Shown here: one piece after another, positions 59,130 through 64,000 of the stretch
How positions within the stretch are numbered: the stretch's first letter is position 1
Layout of the letters: each line of letters begins with the position of its first letter
From: Ruegeria discodermiae
Lineage (GTDB): Bacteria > Pseudomonadota > Alphaproteobacteria > Rhodobacterales > Rhodobacteraceae
Direction of reading: 5' to 3'
Assembly: GCF_030758345.1 (NCBI RefSeq)
Contig: NZ_JAVAMO010000003.1
Coordinates: 310,001-374,000, forward strand
Length of the DNA: 64,000 nucleotides
Translations under genes and position numbers: made by a program
The notes under the pieces: generated by a model
Databases searched by the model: none
What the model saw: only the letters and a program-made list of their open reading frames with translations
What the model was told of the DNA's origin: nothing

Positions 59130-60203
59130 ATGAATTTGCGCCGCTTTTCCCTGACAGCCTTACTGGCAACCGTGCTGATGCTGCTCATGCTGACTGGACA
59201 GGCTATGGCGCAGGGATTGCTGCAAAATGACCATGGGCGCCCCTTGGGCACACCGGGCAAACCGCTGGATGTGGGGATCGGCATCCATATCGACCAGATC
59301 ACCTTCGTTGACCAGAAATCCGAAAACTACGGCGCCGTCGCGACCTTGCGGTTTCGCTGGAAAGACCCCGCGCTGGCTTATGAGCTAGCCGATTACGAAC
59401 GCGATGTCCGGGTGTTCAAGACCGACGCCTTTCTGGAATACGCCACAGAAAACGCTGCGATCGTGCCCGCCTTCGTGATCGAGAACCAGCAATCGAACCG
59501 CTGGATTCATCAATCGGTCATTGCCGTGACCAGCGAGGGCGAAGCCAATTATTTCGAAAAATCATCGCTGACCCTGCAAGCCCCCTATTTCGACTTCCGC
59601 AAATACCCGTTCGACACGCAGCGCTTCTATTACGAGGTGGTTTCCGTCTTCCCCTCACGCGCCGTGCGCTATTCGATCCTGGAAGAGGAATCCGGTCTTG
59701 GGGATTTGCTGGGCGAAGAGGAATGGATTCTCGAAAACGCCCAGATGCAGAAATCAACCGTTGTGGGCCTGTCGGGGCTGGAGAGTGACAAGGTGGCGCT
59801 GGAATTCACCGGCAGACGGCATGTGCTGTACTACGCGATCCGGATTTTCCTGCCGATGCTGGTGCTGGTCTCGGTCAGCTGGTCGCTGTTCTTTCTGGAC
59901 GAGTACCGCAAACGCATCGAGATCGCGGGCGCGAACCTGCTGGTTTTTGTGGCCTTCAACTGGGTCATTTCCGACGATCTGCCCAAGCTGGGATATCTGA
60001 CCTTTCTGGATTTCATCCTGCAATGGATGTTCGTGGTGACCGGGGCCGCGATCGTGTTCAACGTGATGCTGCGACGCATGAAACTGGCCGGGCGCGAGGC
60101 GTCCGCGGCCAAGCTGGACAATTACGCGATCAAATGGATCTATCCATTGTCTTATGCGGCGATCATCGGATTTGCGGTCCTGAACTTCCTGGTCACGCCC
60201 TAG
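59130..60203 (+). CDS. Prokaryotic pentameric ligand-gated ion channel (Cys-loop-like)
   Basis: 357 aa. Signal peptide to about residue 27. A beta-rich extracellular domain (28-230) includes YPFDTQRF (159-166), matching the F/YPFDxQ loop; the flanking Cys pair is absent, as in other prokaryotic members. Four membrane helices follow: M1 (about 232-255), M2 (262-281), M3 (290-312) and M4 (334-355). VAFNWVISDDLPKLGYLTF (M2 end and M2-M3 loop) resembles IAFNILVETNLPKTPYMTY of Gloeobacter GLIC as I recall it. It lies between the binding protein and permease genes of an ABC importer. The ligand is unknown. Confidence 0.9.
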   Translation: MNLRRFSLTALLATVLMLLMLTGQAMAQGLLQNDHGRPLGTPGKPLDVGIGIHIDQITFVDQKSENYGAVATLRFRWKDPALAYELADYERDVRVFKTDAFLEYATENAAIVPAFVIENQQSNRWIHQSVIAVTSEGEANYFEKSSLTLQAPYFDFRKYPFDTQRFYYEVVSVFPSRAVRYSILEEESGLGDLLGEEEWILENAQMQKSTVVGLSGLESDKVALEFTGRRHVLYYAIRIFLPMLVLVSVSWSLFFLDEYRKRIEIAGANLLVFVAFNWVISDDLPKLGYLTFLDFILQWMFVVTGAAIVFNVMLRRMKLAGREASAAKLDNYAIKWIYPLSYAAIIGFAVLNFLVTP

Positions 60204-60243
60204 ATGCTGGACCCGCGCCTGACGCAGGCCTAACGTGGCCCCA

Positions 60244-61191
60244 ATGCTGCGCTACACGCTGAAACGCCTTATCTCCCTGGTGCTGAGCCTTGCGGTCGCC
60301 TCCCTGGTGATTTTCGCCGTGATCGAGATTGCGCCGGGTGATCCGGCATTGTTCATGCTGGGCGTGAATGCGCAGCCCGACACATTGGCTGCATTGCGCA
60401 CCGAGCTTGGGCTGGATGCCTCAAAACCCGACCGCTACCTCGCCTGGGTTGGCGGTATGCTGCAAGGGGATTTCGGCACCTCCTATACCTATCGCACCCC
60501 GGTGGCGGGGATGATCGCGGACCGGCTCTGGGTTTCGCTACCGCTGACGATCTATGCGCTGGTGATCTCGATCCTGTTGGCCTTTCCGGCAGGCATCTAC
60601 GCCGCCTCGCGACGCGGAAAGATGGGCGATGCCGCGATGATGGGCACCACCCAGCTGGGCGTCGCGATCCCCAATTTCTGGTTCGCGATGATGCTGGTGC
60701 TGGTCTTTGCCGTGAACCTGCGCTGGTTCAATGCGGGCGGCTTTCCCGGATGGGACAAAGGGGTCTGGACCGGGCTGCACGCGCTGACCCTGCCCGCCAT
60801 CGCGCTGGCCCTGCCACAGGCGTCGATCCTCGCCCGCGTCATGCGCTCCGCCCTGCTGGATGTGCTGGGCGAGGATTTCATGCGCACCGCCCGCGCCAAG
60901 GGTCTGAGCCGAGGGCAGGCGCTCTGGCGGCACGGGCTGCGCAACGCGCTGATCCCGGTGCTGACCATCATCGGGCTGCAGGTCTCGTTCCTGCTGGCGG
61001 GCGCTATCATCATCGAGCAGGTGTTCTATCTGCCGGGTCTCGGGCGGCTGATCTTCCAGTCGATCAACTCGCGCGATCTGATTGTAGTGGAATCGGTGGT
61101 GATGCTGTTGGTCTTCGTGGTGATCACGGTGAACTTCCTCGTCGATCTGGCCTATGCACTTGTCGACCCAAGACTGAGGACGCGCACATGA
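60244..61191 (+). CDS. ABC transporter permease, DppB/OppB type
   Basis: 315 aa from the ATG at 60244 (MLRYTLKRLISLVLSLAVAS); a GTG three codons earlier is possible. Six membrane helices. The family loop GDFGTSYTYRTPVAGMIADR is near 80-99, and the EAA loop ARAKGLSRGQALWRHGLRN is near 218-236. The gap after the ion channel gene is only 40 bp. It overlaps the next permease gene by 4 bp. Confidence 0.93.
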   Translation: MLRYTLKRLISLVLSLAVASLVIFAVIEIAPGDPALFMLGVNAQPDTLAALRTELGLDASKPDRYLAWVGGMLQGDFGTSYTYRTPVAGMIADRLWVSLPLTIYALVISILLAFPAGIYAASRRGKMGDAAMMGTTQLGVAIPNFWFAMMLVLVFAVNLRWFNAGGFPGWDKGVWTGLHALTLPAIALALPQASILARVMRSALLDVLGEDFMRTARAKGLSRGQALWRHGLRNALIPVLTIIGLQVSFLLAGAIIIEQVFYLPGLGRLIFQSINSRDLIVVESVVMLLVFVVITVNFLVDLAYALVDPRLRTRT

Positions 61192-62003
61192 GCCGGGGCA
61201 TGTGGATCGGGTCGGTTCTGACGGCTCTGATGTTGGGGCTGGCACTGGTGTCTCTGGTCTGGACGCCCTACCCCTACGCGCAGCTGGACATCCCCAACAA
61301 ACTGTTGCCCCCCAGCCTTGCCCATCCCATGGGCACCGATCATTTCGGCCGCGATATCCTCAGCATGATCATGGTCGGTATCCGCACGTCAATGGGTGTG
61401 GCCATCGTGGCGGTGGCGATCGGGCTTGCCTTCGGCATCCCGCTGGGTTTGCTGGCCAGCCAGCGCAAGGGCGGCTGGGTCGACGAGATGATCATGCGCA
61501 CCAATGACGTGATCTTCGCCTTCCCCTTGCTGGCCATGGCGATCCTGATCACCGCCGTATTCGGTCCTTCTGCCACCAATGCCATCATCGCCTTTGGCCT
61601 CTTCAACATCCCGGTCTTTGCCCGTGTCACACGCGGCGGTGCGCTCAGCCTGTGGGAGCGAGAGTTCATCTTTGCCGCGCGGGTTGCGGGCAAGTCACGC
61701 CTGCGGATCAGCGCCGAGCATATCCTGCCCAATATCCTCGGCATCCTGATCGTGCAGGGCACCATCCAGTTCGCCCTCGGCATTCAAGTCGAGGCGGCAC
61801 TGTCCTTTGTCGGGCTGGGCGTGCAGCCACCAACCCCGTCGCTGGGCCGCATGTTGGCCGATGCCCAGACATTGGTGACCATCGCCCCACATATCGCCAT
61901 CTTTCCAGGCCTTGCGATCATCGGAATCGTGGTGGGGCTGAACCTGATGGGAGACGGGCTGCGTGACTGGCTCGACCCGCGCATCCGCGTGGTGCGCACG
62001 TGA
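61188..62003 (+). CDS. ABC transporter permease, DppC/OppC type
   Basis: 271 aa. A short N-terminus leads into helix 1 (IGSVLTALMLGLALVSLVW). Family blocks are HPMGTDHFGRDILSMIMVGI (about 46-65), the EAA loop AARVAGKSRLRISAEHILPN and FVGLGVQPPTPSLGRMLAD. It pairs with 60244-61191. It overlaps the fused ATPase gene by 4 bp. Confidence 0.93.
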   Translation: MSRGMWIGSVLTALMLGLALVSLVWTPYPYAQLDIPNKLLPPSLAHPMGTDHFGRDILSMIMVGIRTSMGVAIVAVAIGLAFGIPLGLLASQRKGGWVDEMIMRTNDVIFAFPLLAMAILITAVFGPSATNAIIAFGLFNIPVFARVTRGGALSLWEREFIFAARVAGKSRLRISAEHILPNILGILIVQGTIQFALGIQVEAALSFVGLGVQPPTPSLGRMLADAQTLVTIAPHIAIFPGLAIIGIVVGLNLMGDGLRDWLDPRIRVVRT

Positions 62004-63613
62004 GCCTGCTTGAGATCAAAGGCCTGAACCTGTCCATCGCGGGCAAGCCCATCCTGCGCGATGTCGATCTAACCGTGGCCAAGGGTGAAATCGTTGCCGT
62101 CACCGGTGAAAGCGGCTCGGGCAAGTCGATAACCGCGTTTTCGATTATGCAACTGCTGCCCGAAGGCGCCGAGATCAGCGGCGCGATCCAACTGGACGGG
62201 ACCGAGCTGACCACCCTGCCCGAAACGCGGCTTTGTGCCTTGCGGGGCGCCCGGATCGGGATGGTGTTTCAAGAGCCGATGAGCGCGCTGAACCCGGTCA
62301 AGACGATCGGCGATCAGGTGGCCGAAACCATTCTGATCCATGGCGCCATGCCCAAAGATCAGGCCCGCGCACAAGCCCATGAGATGCTCGACCGTGTCGG
62401 TCTGCCCCCGGATCAATTCTCACCCACCCGCTTTCCCCATGAGTTGTCGGGCGGCCAGCGCCAGCGGGTGGTGATCGCCATGGCCATCGCCCTGCGCCCC
62501 GACCTGCTGATTGCGGATGAGCCGACAACCGCGCTGGACGTCACCACGCAGGCGCAAATCCTCGACCTGCTCAAGGGGCTGGTTGCTGAGTTCGACATGG
62601 GGCTGCTGATGATCACCCATGATCTGGCGGTGGTCTCTGACATGGCGGACCGTATCGTGGTGATGCGTGCGGGCGAAGTGGTGGAAACCGGGCCGACACG
62701 CCAGCTTTTCGCCAGGATGCGCCACCCCTATACCCGCATGCTGTTCGAAGCGTCGCGCCACAGCGTTGACCTGCCGGAAAAACACAGCTCTGAACCGCTG
62801 CTCTCGGTCCAGAACGTGGTGCGCGCATACCGGCTGCCACGCACGAAGCTGTTCGCGCCAGCTGAGTATCACCGCGCAGTCGACAGGGTGAGTTTCACGC
62901 TGCGAAAAGGCGAGCGGTTGGGGCTTGTCGGCGAATCCGGTTGCGGAAAATCGACCCTGACACGGGCGATCCTGGGTCTTGAGCCGGTGCAGGGCGGCCA
63001 GATTTTGCTGAACGGCGCGTCGGTCTACACGGAGCGCGGTGCCGATCTTGCCGTACGTCGCGGCATGCAGGTGGTGTTTCAGGACCCGTTTGGCAGCTTC
63101 AACCCCCGCCATCGCGTCGCGCGGCTGATCACCGAACCCTATCACCTGCTTGAAAAATCGCCCTCCGGCGCAGCACGCGCCGACGCCGTGGCAGAGGCCC
63201 TGCGCGCCGTTGGCCTGTCACCCGACGATGCGGGCAAATACATCCACGAGTTCTCTGGCGGACAGCGGCAGCGGATCGCTATCGCCCGTGCCCTGATCAT
63301 CAAGCCCGATCTGATCCTGTTCGACGAGGCGGTCTCGGCGCTGGACGTTTCAGTCCGGGCGCGCATTCTAGATCTGGTGGCTGAACTGTGCGAGAGCCAT
63401 GACCTGAGCTATCTCTTCATCAGCCACGATCTGAGTGTCGTGCGCACGATCACCGACCGGGTGCTGGTGATGCGCGCGGGTCGGATCGTGGAAGAAGGCG
63501 AGACCGAACAGGTCTTCTCGCATCCTACCCATCCCTACACGCGCGCGCTGATCGCAGCCGCCCCGGTTCTTCCCGATATCGACACCCAGCACAGGAGCCA
63601 CCCTCATGTCTGA
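62000..63613 (+). CDS. ABC transporter ATP-binding protein, fused DppD-DppF type
   Basis: 537 aa, GTG start, with two complete nucleotide-binding domains. The first has GESGSGKS (about 36-43), LSGGQRQR and [12 protein letters not shown]. The second (from about 270) has [17 protein letters not shown] and [12 protein letters not shown]. The first importer in this window uses two separate ATPase genes instead. It overlaps the aldehyde dehydrogenase gene by 8 bp. Confidence 0.94.
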   Translation: MSLLEIKGLNLSIAGKPILRDVDLTVAKGEIVAVTGESGSGKSITAFSIMQLLPEGAEISGAIQLDGTELTTLPETRLCALRGARIGMVFQEPMSALNPVKTIGDQVAETILIHGAMPKDQARAQAHEMLDRVGLPPDQFSPTRFPHELSGGQRQRVVIAMAIALRPDLLIADEPTTALDVTTQAQILDLLKGLVAEFDMGLLMITHDLAVVSDMADRIVVMRAGEVVETGPTRQLFARMRHPYTRMLFEASRHSVDLPEKHSSEPLLSVQNVVRAYRLPRTKLFAPAEYHRAVDRVSFTLRKGERLGLVGESGCGKSTLTRAILGLEPVQGGQILLNGASVYTERGADLAVRRGMQVVFQDPFGSFNPRHRVARLITEPYHLLEKSPSGAARADAVAEALRAVGLSPDDAGKYIHEFSGGQRQRIAIARALIIKPDLILFDEAVSALDVSVRARILDLVAELCESHDLSYLFISHDLSVVRTITDRVLVMRAGRIVEEGETEQVFSHPTHPYTRALIAAAPVLPDIDTQHRSHPHV

Positions 63614-64000
63614 TCCGATCTGGTTCGACCCGACGCTTTGCCTGATCGGCAAAGACTGGCAACCCGCGATGGACCGCCAGACGCTGAGCCTGACCAACCC
63701 GTCCGATGGAAGCGAGCTCTGCCAGATCGCGCGCGGCGGGGCCGAGGATGTGGACCACGCGGTTGCCGCTGCACGTACCGCACTTGGGTCGGAATGGGGG
63801 GCGCTGACCGCAGCAGACCGCGGTCGCATTCTGCTGCGATTGTCCGATTTGGTCCGTGACAGGGTCGAAGACCTTGCCCGCCTGGAAGCGATGGATGTGG
63901 GCAAACCCCTGACACAGGCCCGCGCCGACGCGCTGGCACTGGCGCGGTATTGCGAGTTTTACGGTGGGGCCGCTGACAAGGTGCATGGGGAAACCATTCC
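63606..64000 (+). CDS. Aldehyde dehydrogenase family protein, 3' end cut by window
   Basis: The first 131 residues are visible ([18 protein letters not shown]...). TLSLTNPSDGSELCQIARGG, AEDVDHAVAAARTAL and ADRGRILLRLSDLV are the N-terminal NAD(P)-aldehyde dehydrogenase pattern, close to betaine- or gamma-aminobutyraldehyde-type enzymes. DVGKPLTQARAD also fits. The active-site Cys and Glu are beyond the edge. It overlaps the ABC ATPase gene by 8 bp, so it probably acts on a product of the imported compound. Confidence 0.88.
   Translation, partial: MSDPIWFDPTLCLIGKDWQPAMDRQTLSLTNPSDGSELCQIARGGAEDVDHAVAAARTALGSEWGALTAADRGRILLRLSDLVRDRVEDLARLEAMDVGKPLTQARADALALARYCEFYGGAADKVHGETI

Noticed and set aside
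1-64000. tRNA, rRNA, CRISPR array, insertion sequence or prophage
   Set aside because: No cloverleaf, repeat-spacer pattern, transposase or phage gene was recognised in either strand.

Overview
The window is 64 kb of a GC-rich, gene-dense chromosome. I infer a marine alphaproteobacterium of the Roseobacter group (Rhodobacterales). The grounds are paired FAD/GcvT demethylase-type oxidoreductases, three ABC import systems (two oligopeptide-type, one for xylose), a MoxR/DUF58/BatA-type cluster, a Paracoccus-like cytochrome c and very tight operon packing with ATGA/TGATG overlaps. I saw no rRNA, tRNA, CRISPR array, insertion sequence, prophage or broken gene. The genes at both window edges are cut by the window.

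Layout: (1) 1-8761, minus strand: a compact eight-gene operon headed by an XRE-cupin regulator: LysE exporter, GFA protein, FAD/GcvT oxidoreductase, MDR oxidoreductase, homocysteine-methyltransferase-like protein, GlxA-type regulator and a second FAD/GcvT oxidoreductase. It is probably for catabolism of methylated amines or betaines, with tandem operator-like repeats at its head. (2) 8785-14129: small membrane proteins, a membrane-anchored LytTR regulator, free-Met-sulfoxide reductase, an esterase, a thiolase and an STAS/HATPase pair. (3) 14457-19956: a five-gene oligopeptide-type ABC importer. (4) 19961-30199: the xylose regulon (xylA, xylG, xylH, xylF, xylR, xylB), which also carries a CRTAC1-type protein and a MauG/cytochrome-c-peroxidase-like diheme protein. 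Two operators of the same geometry tie it together. (5) 30219-37549: DUF1285, divergent from MoxR, DUF58, BatA/DUF4159 and a large membrane protein. (6) 37616-44147: a beta-oxidation operon resembling pimFBCD with an IclR regulator. (7) 44160-51967: housekeeping and singletons (yaaA, recQ, YggT, thioesterase, MFS, mepA, phytase-like esterase, queuosine-precursor transporter). (8) 52021-57422: a structured leader with a tiny ORF before arfB, then an SDR, P1 peptidase, cytochrome c, idi, panC and panB. (9) 57581 to the end: a second oligopeptide-type ABC importer whose operon includes a pentameric ligand-gated ion channel, leading into a truncated aldehyde dehydrogenase.

The most unusual elements are: a leader upstream of arfB whose Shine-Dalgarno is a 13-nt complement of the 16S rRNA 3' end and can pair with two alternative downstream segments; the pLGIC inside an ABC importer operon; the XylR operator pair, one of which sits in a nested hairpin over the xylB start; and the redox pair wired into the xylose regulon. 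All functional statements come from reading motifs and gene order. No database search was possible.
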